DNA of 64,000 nt from Deinococcus rubellus (GTDB taxonomy: Bacteria; Deinococcota; Deinococci; Deinococcales; Deinococcaceae). The notes under the pieces are model-generated. The model was not told where the DNA came from. It did not search any database and saw only the letters and a list, made by a program, of their open reading frames with translations. Where the stretch lies: the NCBI RefSeq assembly GCF_025244745.1, contig NZ_CP104213.1:2487501-2551500 (forward strand), given 5' to 3'. Shown piece after piece: positions 16,353 through 24,963 of this stretch; the stretch's first letter is position 1, and each line of letters opens with the position of its first letter. Both the position numbers and the translations under genes were made by a program.

Positions 16353-18989
16353 TCAGTTGACGCGGTGGGGAGCCGTGGCTGCTCGGTGCTGGCGGCGGGC
16401 GACTTTGCAGGCGTACATCCGCTGATCACTCAGGCGCAGCAGGTCACCTTCGAGGGCCGCTTCTTCCGGAAACGAAGCGATGCCCGCGCTGATGTTGGTG
16501 GAAGGAAACCCCTGCTGCTGAACAGTGCGAACCACCCGCTCCAAGTTTTTGAGGAAGCTGGCTTGCTGCGCTTTACCGACGTGGCCGACCACCACGGCAA
16601 ATTCGTCGCCGCCGATGCGGTAGAGTCGGCCCACCGAGCCGATGTGGGTGCGCAGCGCCAGCGCCACCTGCCGCAGCAGCGTATCTCCCCGGTCATGGCC
16701 CTCGAGGTCGTTGACCCCCTTGAGGCCGTCGACATCCATCGATACCACGCTCAGCGGGTGCTGGTGGCGGACCGCGTGCAGAATTTCAGTCTGGAGTTCG
16801 TCCTCGAAGGCGCGGCGATTGGCCAGCCCCGTCAGGGCGTCGGTAAAGGCCGCGACCTTCAGGGTGTCGATGGTCTGACAGGCCTGCTGATACTTATGTT
16901 CCAGCTCCAGCAGGTGCCCGGCACCGTCACGGCTCCTTGGCAGTGGAGCCTGGCCCGGCTGCGTTTCCACCGCACTCCTTTTGATCAGGATATCTTGCAG
17001 CGGCGTGTCGTCGTGCCGCAGGGTGCGTAGCGGCAACTCGCCTGAAGCGTGCAGCGCCAGCAGGGCATCGACAATTTCCGGCTGAAAGTGCCGCCCGCGT
17101 TGCTGGCGAATTTCGCCGAGCACCTCGCCAAGTTCCCAGGCGCATTTGTAGGGGCGGGGGTTGAGCAGCGCGTCGTACACGTCAGCCACGGCGACGATGC
17201 GGGCCACCGGGGCAATCGCCTCGCCGCTCAGGCCCTGGGGATAGCCACGCCCACTCCACTGCTCATGGTGGCCCAGAGCGATCTGCTCGGCCATTTGCAG
17301 AAGGGGCGACACGCCGCCCGCCAGAATCTGGCCGCCGATGGTCGTGTGGCGCTTCATCGTCTCGAATTCCTCTTCGGTGAGCTTGGCGGGCTTTTGCAAA
17401 ATCAAATCGGAAATGCCGATCTTCCCCACGTCGTGCAGCCGCGCCGCTACCCTCAGCAGCGCGACGTCTTCGGCAGGAAAATTCAGCTGCTGGGCCAGCA
17501 ACGCCGAAACGTGACCGACCCGCAGGGTGTGTTCGCCGGTCACATCGTCGCGGTACTCGGCGGCGTTGGCCAGCCTGATCGCCACCTCGACTTGTGTCTG
17601 GGCCAAGCGCCGGGTCTGCTCGCTGACCTTGAGTTCAGCCGCCTGATAGGCCTGCTGGGCGATCCCAGTTTTCAGGTTCGACACCGCCGTTTCGTGGTGG
17701 GCACGCTCCACATCAAACTGCACAGTGAGTTGCCGGGTGTGGCGTTCGCGCTCGTCGTTGAACAGGTACTGTTCGAGTTCGCGCAGCGCCCACAGGTGAT
17801 CCAGTGCGCCCGTAAAGTCGCCCGCCGCCTGAGCGCTGTGGGCCAGCAGCGCCCGGATGCGCGCCACCTGCTTGTGGGCCACCGCATCTATCGCCAGGGG
17901 CAGGGCGCGCCCTAGGGCTTCTTGCGCCCTGATGGGCTGCTCCAGCGCCAGGTACGCTTCTCCCAGGCCCAGCAGGGCGTCGATCTCGCTCTGGGCCTCA
18001 CCGAGTTCAGCGGCGATGTCCAGTGCCTGCTGGTGGTGCGTGACAGCGTCGCCAGGACGCTCTAGGGCCGTGGCCGCCCGGCCCAGACCGTGGTGGGCGC
18101 AGCCACTGAGGTAGCGCATGCCGATGCGCTCAGACATGCTCAGTGCCTGGGTAAACAGCTCCCAGGCTTCCTGATGGCGCTTTAAGCTGCTGACTGCTTC
18201 AGCGAGGTTATTGAGGCAATACAGCTCCAGGGTGTGGTTGCCGTGTCCGCGCGCCAGTTCGAGGGCCCTGGCGTGGTAGTCGTAGCTGAGCTGGTGATCG
18301 CCCATTTCCTCGTAAACGAAGCCGATATTCACCAGGCAGTGGGCGCTGGTGCTGGGGTCATCGACCGTCTTGAGCAGCTCGTAGGCCTCGGTCAGCGTCT
18401 GGAGGGCCGTGGGCAGTTCGTGGCGGCTCAGGTGAACCTGCCCGATGTTGTTCAGACACTGCGCCGCGCCAAGGTTGTCGGCCAGCTGGCGGCGGATTTC
18501 GAGTGCGCCGCCGAGTTGCTCCAGGGCCAGCTTCGCATTGCCGCTGGTTTGCGAGAGCGCGGCCTGCTGGTTGAGGACCGAGGCGTGCATGGAGCGGTCC
18601 TTCATTCGCTCACTCAGGCTGAGTGCCCGCGTCAGTGCTTCTCCGGCCTGACCCGGCTCGCCGAGTTCACGCAGCACCATGCCGCTGGCCAGCAGCGCCT
18701 GGGCCTGCTTCGCCGTGTCGCCGAGGTCAGTGAACAACGTGACGGCTCTGTTGAGGTGACCTTCGGCCTCCTGAAGCTCAGCCATGCGGTGCAGGGTTTG
18801 CCCGCACAGCAAATGGGCCTGCGCTTGCCCCGCCTGATAAGCCAGATCGCAGGCCAACGCCAGCGCTTCCTGGGCCATGTCCAGCGCGCGCTTGGGGTTG
18901 ATGGGCAGCAGCGCCGAGGCAGCATGGATCAGGGCGTCCACCGTCGGGGAATTGGGCGGCTGAGCGAAGGCGTCAAAGGGTGGCTGCAT
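16353..18989 (-). CDS. TPR / HD-GYP / GGDEF protein
   Basis: 878-residue cyclic-di-GMP turnover protein. Residues about 20-420 are roughly ten TPR-like helical repeats (LNNIGQVHLSRHELPTALQT, NIGFVYEEMGDHQLSYDYHA). A short coiled segment leads to an HD-GYP phosphodiesterase domain: HDVGKIGISDLIL near residue 540, HHEQWSGRGYPQGLSGEAI and ARIVAVADVYDALL. The C-terminal GGDEF domain (residues about 710-870) has SMDVDGLKGVNDLEGHDRGD and an intact IGGDEFAVV. No RxxD inhibitory site is seen before GGDEF. ATG 18989 has GGAG 7 bases upstream and excludes an unlikely N-terminal 39 residues. Both catalytic motifs look intact, so it may make and break c-di-GMP under protein-protein control. Confidence 0.88.
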   Translation of the reverse strand: MQPPFDAFAQPPNSPTVDALIHAASALLPINPKRALDMAQEALALACDLAYQAGQAQAHLLCGQTLHRMAELQEAEGHLNRAVTLFTDLGDTAKQAQALLASGMVLRELGEPGQAGEALTRALSLSERMKDRSMHASVLNQQAALSQTSGNAKLALEQLGGALEIRRQLADNLGAAQCLNNIGQVHLSRHELPTALQTLTEAYELLKTVDDPSTSAHCLVNIGFVYEEMGDHQLSYDYHARALELARGHGNHTLELYCLNNLAEAVSSLKRHQEAWELFTQALSMSERIGMRYLSGCAHHGLGRAATALERPGDAVTHHQQALDIAAELGEAQSEIDALLGLGEAYLALEQPIRAQEALGRALPLAIDAVAHKQVARIRALLAHSAQAAGDFTGALDHLWALRELEQYLFNDERERHTRQLTVQFDVERAHHETAVSNLKTGIAQQAYQAAELKVSEQTRRLAQTQVEVAIRLANAAEYRDDVTGEHTLRVGHVSALLAQQLNFPAEDVALLRVAARLHDVGKIGISDLILQKPAKLTEEEFETMKRHTTIGGQILAGGVSPLLQMAEQIALGHHEQWSGRGYPQGLSGEAIAPVARIVAVADVYDALLNPRPYKCAWELGEVLGEIRQQRGRHFQPEIVDALLALHASGELPLRTLRHDDTPLQDILIKRSAVETQPGQAPLPRSRDGAGHLLELEHKYQQACQTIDTLKVAAFTDALTGLANRRAFEDELQTEILHAVRHQHPLSVVSMDVDGLKGVNDLEGHDRGDTLLRQVALALRTHIGSVGRLYRIGGDEFAVVVGHVGKAQQASFLKNLERVVRTVQQQGFPSTNISAGIASFPEEAALEGDLLRLSDQRMYACKVARRQHRAATAPHRVN

Positions 18990-19174
18990 AACAGGACTCC
19001 GGGGCCGGAAAGAAATCAGGGGCGACGCGCCGAAAGCTGAAGCGCCGATTGGTTGACGAACAGCAGCGGGGACGGACCCGGCCCGGCCATGCCCCCGCTG
19101 CAACAAGATGGTGAAGACCGCTGTCTGGACTCAGCCTGCCACCGGCCTCAGTGACCGGCGCAGCCTCAACCGAA

Positions 19175-20521
19175 CTACTTGGACGAAGAGGGTTGCGTGG
19201 CTGCCTGAATGAAGCTGCCGACGTTCAAGCGCAATTTGACCTTCGCGCCGTAACTTCCGTTCAGGTTCTTGATATCACTGGCGGTTTTGAGGATCAGGCC
19301 GACCAGGTTTTCCGGCTTGATTTTGTTGGCGAGTGGCTGGCCCAGCGCCAGCGCCAAGCTGCCCGCCACCATCGGCGAGGCCATCGAGGTGCCGCTCCAG
19401 TATGAGAAGAGGTTGCCCGGCACCGGACCCCAGACCATCTCGCCGGGGGCCATCACACCGACCTTATCGCCGTAGGTGGAAAAGTCCGACTTCAGGTCTT
19501 TGGAATTGACGCTGCCGACGCCCACCATGAAATTGCCGCTGGCGTCCCGCGCCGGGTAGGTCACGCGGTCGTCGCCGGTGTTGCCGGACGAAGAGATGAC
19601 CGCGACGCCTTTGCTGGCGGCGTAATTGATCATCTTCTTGATCGTGTCCGACTTGGTGATGGAACCGAGCGACAGGTTGATGACGTTTGCGCCGTGAGAC
19701 ACAGCAAAGTCGATGGCCTGCGCCACCGCTGTTTCGTCGCCGCTGCCGTCCGGGGCCAGCACCCGCAGCGGCATGATCCTGGCGTGCGGCGCGATCTGCA
19801 AGACGATGCTCGCCACATTGGTGCCGTGGCCGAACCCTTCGTCCGAGAAGCTGCCCTCTTCCTGCGGCACTGCGTCGTTGCCGACGAAATCCCACTGGTC
19901 CTGGGAACCGACCAGCGCACCCTGGAACATCTCGTGCTGGAGGTCGATACCGGTGTCGATGACCGCCACCGTCACGCCCTCACCCAGGTTGGGCGCGGCG
20001 GCCCAGGCGGCGGGCAAACCGATCCGGCCCCAAGTTGCACTGTTTTCGGGAATACCGCCCACGGTGCCGCTGCCACCGCTCCAGACACGGGCACGCCCTC
20101 CACTCCAAACGTAGGCACGGCCCCCGCTCCAGACGTAGGCCCGGCCCGCACTGTCGAGTTGCACCGCCTTCCCGGACCAGGCGCTCGACGTGCCGCTGGC
20201 CCCAAAGACGTTCTGATTGTCCACATACGTGAGTGCCGCTCCATTCAGATCTTGTACCTGAAGCTGCCCACCTTGGGGCCTGTGATGCAGGCCCAGCACC
20301 GCAAATCCAGCGTCGGGTCGCCAGACCACCGCTGTAGCACCGTAGCGCTGCTCGACGGCGGCCTGCGTGTCGCTGGCGGTAATCGACACGGACGTGTTGT
20401 ACTCGTACCTGACCGCCTGCGCCTTGCTCAGCCCCTGGACCCCTGACTGACCACAGCCGCCCAGCAGCAGCATGGTGCTCAGACCCAGGCCCGCCCAAAA
20501 GACTTTTTGTAAGATATGCAT
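19175..20521 (-). CDS. Subtilisin-family (S8) lipoprotein protease
   Basis: 448-residue serine protease exported as a lipoprotein: the N-terminus MHILQKVFWAGLGLSTMLLL ends in the lipobox GGCGQSG. A short N-domain is followed by three tandem 8-residue repeats (RAYVWSGG, RAYVWSGG, RARVWSGG) near residue 130. The catalytic triad is in VIDTGIDLQHE (Asp), GFGHGTNVASIV (His) and WSGTSMASPMVAG (Ser), with the oxyanion Asn in SSSGNTGD. ATG 20521 is favoured by AGGAGG 5 bases upstream; codons to 20593 are extra. It is placed next to the TPR/HD-GYP/GGDEF gene in the same direction but with its own 130-bp spacer. Confidence 0.9.
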   Translation of the reverse strand: MHILQKVFWAGLGLSTMLLLGGCGQSGVQGLSKAQAVRYEYNTSVSITASDTQAAVEQRYGATAVVWRPDAGFAVLGLHHRPQGGQLQVQDLNGAALTYVDNQNVFGASGTSSAWSGKAVQLDSAGRAYVWSGGRAYVWSGGRARVWSGGSGTVGGIPENSATWGRIGLPAAWAAAPNLGEGVTVAVIDTGIDLQHEMFQGALVGSQDQWDFVGNDAVPQEEGSFSDEGFGHGTNVASIVLQIAPHARIMPLRVLAPDGSGDETAVAQAIDFAVSHGANVINLSLGSITKSDTIKKMINYAASKGVAVISSSGNTGDDRVTYPARDASGNFMVGVGSVNSKDLKSDFSTYGDKVGVMAPGEMVWGPVPGNLFSYWSGTSMASPMVAGSLALALGQPLANKIKPENLVGLILKTASDIKNLNGSYGAKVKLRLNVGSFIQAATQPSSSK

Positions 20522-20680
20522 TTCATCCTCCTGTGCCCGCTGAATTTGAAGTGGTCTGCCAGAATCTGGAACGACAGCACTCCACGCGCGCACCCTTTAC
20601 TTTCCCCGCCAGGCTCTAACAGCGGACTTAAATGAGGTGGAGGTTCCGGTGTTAATTAATTCACACTGGGTCGGTCTTCG

Positions 20681-20918
20681 ATGTCTTCGTCCTCTTCGCT
20701 GATGTTCCAGCATGGCCTGACGCCAAAGAGAAGCAGTGACCGCCTCGGGCACACCGACGTGGTCTTCACCGTGCGCGTCTACACACCTCAACGATCAGCA
20801 GTGGGAGGAGGAGGCCTTCGATCTGGCAGACCTGCGGCCCATCAAGACGCGCGGCGCAGCGCAGGGCGCGGCAGCAGCCAAAACGGCCGTTGAGGCGGGC
20901 GGAGTGACACTGAAGTGA
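20681..20918 (+). pseudogene. Tyrosine recombinase (integrase) C-terminal remnant
   Basis: The reading MFQHGLTPKRSSDRLGHTDV then VFTVRVYT matches the end of phage-type integrases (box II xxRLGHxxxxxTxxxYxH), including the catalytic-region GH and Tyr. Right after YT the reading moves to another frame giving HLNDQQWEEEAFDLADLRPI, so a small indel (2 bases lost or 1 gained) has broken it near 20794. The Arg-containing box I and all upstream domains are missing. It lies 75 bp from the 3' end of tRNA-Lys, the usual position of an integrase in a tRNA-borne element. Confidence 0.75.
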
Positions 20919-20961
20919 CATTCCGGTCTGAAAGCGCCTCAATCTCACTTCAGCAGAATGC

Positions 20962-20989
20962 AAAAAGCCTCGTCTGAGACGAGGCTTTT
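20962..20989. terminator. Terminator after tRNA-Lys
   Basis: GCCTCGTC / GACGAGGC stem with a TGA loop, with A5 on one side and T4 on the other, so it can act on both strands. It lies 4 bp beyond the tRNA CCA end. Confidence 0.85.
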
Positions 20990-20992
20990 CTA

Positions 20993-21068
<76 letters not shown>

Positions 21069-21083
21069 TTGAGGGCGAAGGGG

Positions 21084-21112
21084 AGTATAAGCACTCCCTC
21101 GGAAGGTGTCAA
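21084..21112 (-). promoter_or_regulatory. Promoter of tRNA-Lys
   Basis: On the minus strand: -35 TTGACA (21107-21112), 17-bp spacer, -10 TATACT (21084-21089), 15 bp before the tRNA 5' end. It is near-consensus for the housekeeping sigma factor. The -35 box overlaps the last codon of the 5-FCL gene. Confidence 0.85.
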
Positions 21113-21663
21113 GCCTGCTGGGAGCGGCGCACCCCCGTCTCACTCGCCAGCCACTGCACCGGCAAATCGTGGGCCTCGCGCGGCAGAGCAGGCATCAGCA
21201 ACGCATTGGCCACCACACCCACCGTGCAGACCAGCCAGTCGGCCAGCAGCCGGTCATAAAAGCCCCCGCCGTAGCCCAGGCGCACGCCTGCCGTGTCGAA
21301 GGCCAGGCCCGGCAGCAGCACAGCGTCCACCGCCTCCCGCCCGACTTCCGGGGTGCCCAGCGGCGGCTCCAGCGCCCCAAACCGGCTCAACTCGGTGGCG
21401 CTCTCCCAGGCGTGCAGGGTCAGGCGCGGCGTGGGCCGGAAGTGGGCGCGCGGGGCAAGCAGGGTGAAGTCAGCACTCAGGGCCGACACATCGACTTCGC
21501 CCGGCAGCGCCCGGTAAGCCAGTACCACTGCCGCACCACGCGCCTGCAGGAAAGTTTGCAGCTGCGCGCAGAGCTGCGCCGAAACGTCGGGCAATTCGGC
21601 GCGCTGCGCCCTGGCCCAGGTGCGCCACTCCGCTTTGGAGGCGGTCATCGGCGGTCTGTTCAC
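21109..21663 (-). CDS. 5-formyltetrahydrofolate cyclo-ligase
   Basis: 184-residue enzyme that converts 5-formyl-THF to 5,10-methenyl-THF with ATP, a folate salvage step. The family signature [15 protein letters not shown] is near residue 132, preceded by [19 protein letters not shown]. The N-terminal [14 protein letters not shown] gives the conserved basic ATP-binding part. GTG 21663 is 7 bases after TAAGCT (21671-21676), a leaderless arrangement, so it is preferred over ATG 21648, which has no ribosome site. Confidence 0.9.
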   Translation of the reverse strand: MNRPPMTASKAEWRTWARAQRAELPDVSAQLCAQLQTFLQARGAAVVLAYRALPGEVDVSALSADFTLLAPRAHFRPTPRLTLHAWESATELSRFGALEPPLGTPEVGREAVDAVLLPGLAFDTAGVRLGYGGGFYDRLLADWLVCTVGVVANALLMPALPREAHDLPVQWLASETGVRRSQQA

Positions 21664-21717
21664 GCCCGAGAGCTTAACACCGCTGCCGACCCCAGCGGTT
21701 CAACTTAAAATAGACCC

Positions 21718-21936
21718 ATGCCCCATGCAACCAACCGTGCCTTTCTGGAGCGCCGCAATGCCCTGTGGCTCGTCCTCCGGCAATCCGGTCCCCTTGAGGC
21801 CCAGGCCAATGCCGAGACGTTTGAGCAGGCATTCGCCGAGCTGAGTGCCCTGACCGGGTGGCCTCGCCCGCAGATCCTGGCCGGGCTGGGGCTCAGCGAA
21901 GAGGATCTGCGCGGGGGCTGGCCGGAGCAGCCGTGA
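21718..21936 (+). CDS. Small conserved-looking protein, unknown function
   Basis: 72-residue acidic, helical protein (NALWLVLRQSGPLEAQANAE, FEQAFAELSALTGWPRPQIL). It has no membrane segment or recognised family. ATG is 6 bases after TAAAAT (21706-21711), divergent from the 5-FCL gene, so a leaderless mRNA is likely. It lies 36 bp upstream of the DUF421 gene in the same frame, separated by a TGA stop. Confidence 0.6.
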   Translation: MPHATNRAFLERRNALWLVLRQSGPLEAQANAETFEQAFAELSALTGWPRPQILAGLGLSEEDLRGGWPEQP

Positions 21937-21972
21937 ACGACGTCGCCCCTCTTCGATTGGGCCAGGCTCTTT

Positions 21973-22650
21973 GTGGGCGACGCGCCGCCACTGTTTTATC
22001 TGGAGATCGCTTTCCGGACGCTGGTGGTGTTCATCTGGCTGATCGTGCTGCTGCGGGCCACCGGGCGGCGCAGTCTGGCGCAACTCAGCGCCATCGAGTT
22101 TGCCATCGTCATCGCGCTCGGCTCGGCGGTGGGCGACCCGATGTTCTACCCCGAGGTGCCGCTCCTGCACGCCATGCTGGTAATGGCCCTGGTGGTGGGC
22201 CTTCAACACGGTATGGCGCTTCTGATTCGCCGCAGCGAGCGGATGGAAACCCTGATCGAAGGACGGCCCAGCGAACTGGTGCACGGCGGCCGCCTGCGCC
22301 TTTCCGAACTCGAACACGCCAAACTCAGTCGCGAAGACGTGTGCGAGACACTCAGGAACCAAAGCGTCCGGCAACTCGGCGAAGTGCAGCGGGCCTACTT
22401 CGAGCAAAACGGCCAGCTCAGCCTGTTCACGTACCCGTCCGGCAAAGCGCCGCCAGGCCTACCGATTGTGCCGCCCTGGGATCTGGAACCGCCCAGCATC
22501 GTCCCGCCCGGCACGATTCACAACGCTCCACTGGCTTGCCTGAGTTGCGGCGCGCTGGCTGCGGGCGGAGTGGTGCCGGGACGCTGCTCAGACTGCGACC
22601 AGTCGCTGGGCTTCACCCCTGCCGTCAGTGATCCGCTGGGCCAGAAGTAG
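21973..22650 (+). CDS. DUF421 (YetF-type) membrane protein
   Basis: 225-residue membrane protein with two or three N-terminal helices (about residues 10-25, 40-55 and 62-85). The DUF421 core RTLVVFIWLIVLLRATGRRS and IEFAIVIALGSAVGDPMF is followed by a soluble domain with IEGRPSELVHGGRL and LSREDVCETLRNQSVRQLGE. The C-terminus holds two Cys pairs (CLSCG and CSDC) that could bind zinc. GTG 21973 is the first usable start after the upstream stop. The sequence between them (DWARLF) also looks like this family, so the true start may lie further upstream. Confidence 0.75.
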   Translation: MGDAPPLFYLEIAFRTLVVFIWLIVLLRATGRRSLAQLSAIEFAIVIALGSAVGDPMFYPEVPLLHAMLVMALVVGLQHGMALLIRRSERMETLIEGRPSELVHGGRLRLSELEHAKLSREDVCETLRNQSVRQLGEVQRAYFEQNGQLSLFTYPSGKAPPGLPIVPPWDLEPPSIVPPGTIHNAPLACLSCGALAAGGVVPGRCSDCDQSLGFTPAVSDPLGQK

Positions 22651-22670
22651 ACGACACCCCCTTCACCACG

Positions 22671-23891
22671 TTAGGGCTGCTCACCTGCCGTGAGGGTGCG
22701 CGGCCCCAGCTTGAGGCTCAGATCGGGAATCGGTTTGCCGTCGCGCACCACGCTGAGCTTGATTACGTCGCCCACCCGCCGCGCCCGCACCGCGCTGAGC
22801 AGTTCGTCGAAATTGTGAATCCGCAGGCCGTTGATGGCGGTGATCACGTCGCCGCTGAGCCGGGTGGGGGTACCGTTCTGGTCAGTCTTAAGCGGCTTAA
22901 GCGGCCTCAGTCCGGCCTGATCGGCGGGGCTGCCCTTGGTGACCGAGGTGAACACCGCGCCGGGCAGGCTGCCCAGGCCCAGCGGCCCGAAATATTCATC
23001 GGCGATGTCACCGAACGAGAGCAGGCCAATGACTGGCGCGTCCACCTTGAGGCCGCCCCGGAGCTGGGCCAGAATCGGCGCGTTTCTGGTCACCGGCACG
23101 GCATACGAGGAGCGGGTGGCGATGCCGAACGGCGTGGGCATGGCGCTGATGTAACTCACGATGCCCATCACCTCGCCCTGCGCGTTGAGTATCGGGCCGC
23201 CGCTGTCGCCCGGCACCAGCGGCGCAGTGAGTTCGAGCGTGCCTGGCGGGAAGTCAGCACGGCTGGCCGCCACGTTCAGCGCCGTCAGCCGCCCAGTTTT
23301 TGAAACCAGAAAGTCGCCGCCCCCGTTGCCGATGGCCAAAGCACTCTGGCCCACCTTGGGCATGGCGGCAGCCAGCGGCAGCACCGGCAGGGTGCGCCCC
23401 GTCGGAACGTTGATCCTGAGCAGGGCCACGTCGTGCCCGTCGTCATAGCCCAGCACCGTTACCGGGTAGCGGGTCTTGTCAAGTGTCACGGCGACCAGCT
23501 TCTTGGCCCCGAACACCACATGGTAAGCCGTCAGTGCCAGTGTGCCATTCGCCCCCGACTCGATGACGAAGGCGCTGCCCAGGCCATCGGGCTCGCCATC
23601 GGGCGGCTCGCAGCTTCCGGTGACAGGACACTGCTCCAGACGCAGGCTGCCGGGCCGGGACTTGGTGAAGATGCTGCCCAGGCTCTTTTGCTCGCTCTGG
23701 GTCAGCGGCTTGGGCGCGGCGTCGACCCCGGCAGGTGGGGCGGCCAGGCGGGGCAGTGGCGAGGTCGGCGGCGCGCTGAGCTGGGGGGCTGCGCCCTGCG
23801 CGGCGGCGACAGAAGAGAGAGCCAGCACGGGCCCGAGCCATACCCTGGCTCCCAGCCGGGCCATACCGGAATCAGATCGTTCGGGCGACAT
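22671..23891 (-). CDS. Exported HtrA/DegP-like serine protease with PDZ domain
   Basis: 406-residue envelope protease. A signal peptide (ARVWLGPVLALSSVAAA) is followed by a trypsin-like domain with His in LTAYHVVFG, Asp in GHDVALLRIN and Ser in LVPGDSGGPILN, and a C-terminal PDZ domain (about residues 300-395: KGSPADQAGLRPLKP, SGDVITAINGLRIHNFDELL). The triad is intact. A PDZ-type serine protease in the envelope would degrade damaged exported proteins. The in-frame ATG at 23864 (MARLGAR) gives a neater signal peptide and is a good alternative start. Confidence 0.88.
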   Translation of the reverse strand: MSPERSDSGMARLGARVWLGPVLALSSVAAAQGAAPQLSAPPTSPLPRLAAPPAGVDAAPKPLTQSEQKSLGSIFTKSRPGSLRLEQCPVTGSCEPPDGEPDGLGSAFVIESGANGTLALTAYHVVFGAKKLVAVTLDKTRYPVTVLGYDDGHDVALLRINVPTGRTLPVLPLAAAMPKVGQSALAIGNGGGDFLVSKTGRLTALNVAASRADFPPGTLELTAPLVPGDSGGPILNAQGEVMGIVSYISAMPTPFGIATRSSYAVPVTRNAPILAQLRGGLKVDAPVIGLLSFGDIADEYFGPLGLGSLPGAVFTSVTKGSPADQAGLRPLKPLKTDQNGTPTRLSGDVITAINGLRIHNFDELLSAVRARRVGDVIKLSVVRDGKPIPDLSLKLGPRTLTAGEQP

Positions 23892-23971
23892 GCCCCACTC
23901 TGCGCCGTCAGGGGGTGAGAAATGGGCGTCATTCTGACAGTTGCGCCCCCGCCCCGCTCTACCCTGGAGAC

Positions 23972-24517
23972 ATGAGCCAGCCCGACGCCCCCGTGACCGA
24001 TGCCAGCTCCGAATCCACCGGCTCCGAACCCAGCCGCGAACCCACCAGTGTCTTCGTCTACGGCACCCTGATGCCCGGCGAGCGCTGGGAAGCCGTCGCC
24101 CGCCGTGGCGGTACCTACCACGCGCAGATCGCCCAGCTCGGCGGCGTGGTGCTGGCCGATCTGCGGCCCGAGGGCTACCCGGCGCTGTTTACCGACGCGC
24201 AGGCCAGCGCCGTGGTTCACGGCTGGCTCTACACCTACGACGCCGCGAGCTGGCCGCTTGCCCTCCCTTTCCTCGACGACCTGGAGGGCCTGCACCTCTC
24301 ACCGCCGCTGTACGAGCGCGCCTTGGTCACGGTGCAGACTGCTGGCGGCCCGGCCCGGAGCTGGGTGTACCTGTACGCCCGGACTGATCGCAGGCACGCG
24401 CCGGGCTTTGTTCCGGTGATCTCGGGCCGCTGGGCCGACGTGCCGGAGCGCCATCTTGAGGGCCCCCGGCAGACCTGGGAGACGCCGGAAGATGAAGACG
24501 GCGGCGCGCTTTCCTAG
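23972..24517 (+). CDS. Gamma-glutamylcyclotransferase family protein
   Basis: 181-residue GGCT/AIG2-like protein. The family motif SVFVYGTLMPGERW lies near residue 27, followed by VLADLRPEGYPALFTD, VHGWLYTYD and FLDDLEGLH. The conserved acidic catalytic residue lies in the DDLEG segment. Possible activities are release of 5-oxoproline from gamma-glutamyl peptides or related gamma-glutamylamines. The N-terminal 25 residues are Ser/Pro/Glu-rich. ATG 23972 follows TACCCT (23960-23965) by 6 bases and also carries GGAGA. Confidence 0.82.
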   Translation: MSQPDAPVTDASSESTGSEPSREPTSVFVYGTLMPGERWEAVARRGGTYHAQIAQLGGVVLADLRPEGYPALFTDAQASAVVHGWLYTYDAASWPLALPFLDDLEGLHLSPPLYERALVTVQTAGGPARSWVYLYARTDRRHAPGFVPVISGRWADVPERHLEGPRQTWETPEDEDGGALS

Positions 24518-24525
24518 ATGGGCGC

Positions 24526-24554
24526 TTGACACCTGGAGAGTGATTCTTTAGCAT
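24526..24554 (+). promoter_or_regulatory. Promoter of the tRNA-His/tRNA-Leu unit
   Basis: -35 TTGACA (24526-24531), 17-bp spacer, -10 TAGCAT (24549-24554), 65 bp before tRNA-His. No other promoter is seen before tRNA-Leu, so both are probably transcribed together. Confidence 0.8.
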
Positions 24555-24619
24555 AGTCAGGCTCACAGCGCAGGCTCTGAGCAAGGCAGGAAGCTGGACC
24601 GAGCCGGTCCGGTGGGTAC

Positions 24620-24697
<78 letters not shown>

Positions 24698-24774
24698 ACT
24701 ACACAGGTGTCCAGAGCTGCGCCGGGAAAGCCCCACGTGCTGACGGAAGTCGGCTCAAGGCCGGTGAGTCACAC

Positions 24775-24859
24775 GCGGGGATGGCGAAACTGGTAGACGC
24801 GCCAGATTTAGGATCTGGTATCGAAAGATGTGAGGGTTCAAGTCCCTTTCCTCGCACCA
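24775..24859 (+). tRNA. tRNA-Leu (anticodon TAG)
   Basis: 85 nt with the long variable arm of a type II tRNA. Acceptor GCGGGGA/TCCTCGC, anticodon stem CCAGA/TCTGG with loop TTTAGGA (TAG), and encoded ACCA. Confidence 0.96.
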
Positions 24860-24864
24860 GCAGA

Positions 24865-24896
24865 AACGGCGGCCCTGTGATGGGGCCGTTCTTTTT
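24865..24896 (+). terminator. Terminator after tRNA-Leu
   Basis: AACGG..CCC / GGG.CCGTT stem followed by T5, 5 bp after the tRNA end and before the trigger-factor gene. Confidence 0.8.
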
Positions 24897-24963
24897 GCCG
24901 CTGAAGCAGGGAAAGCGGGGAAGCAATCGCAGGGCAAGAGCGCACGGCGCAACGGGAGAGACC

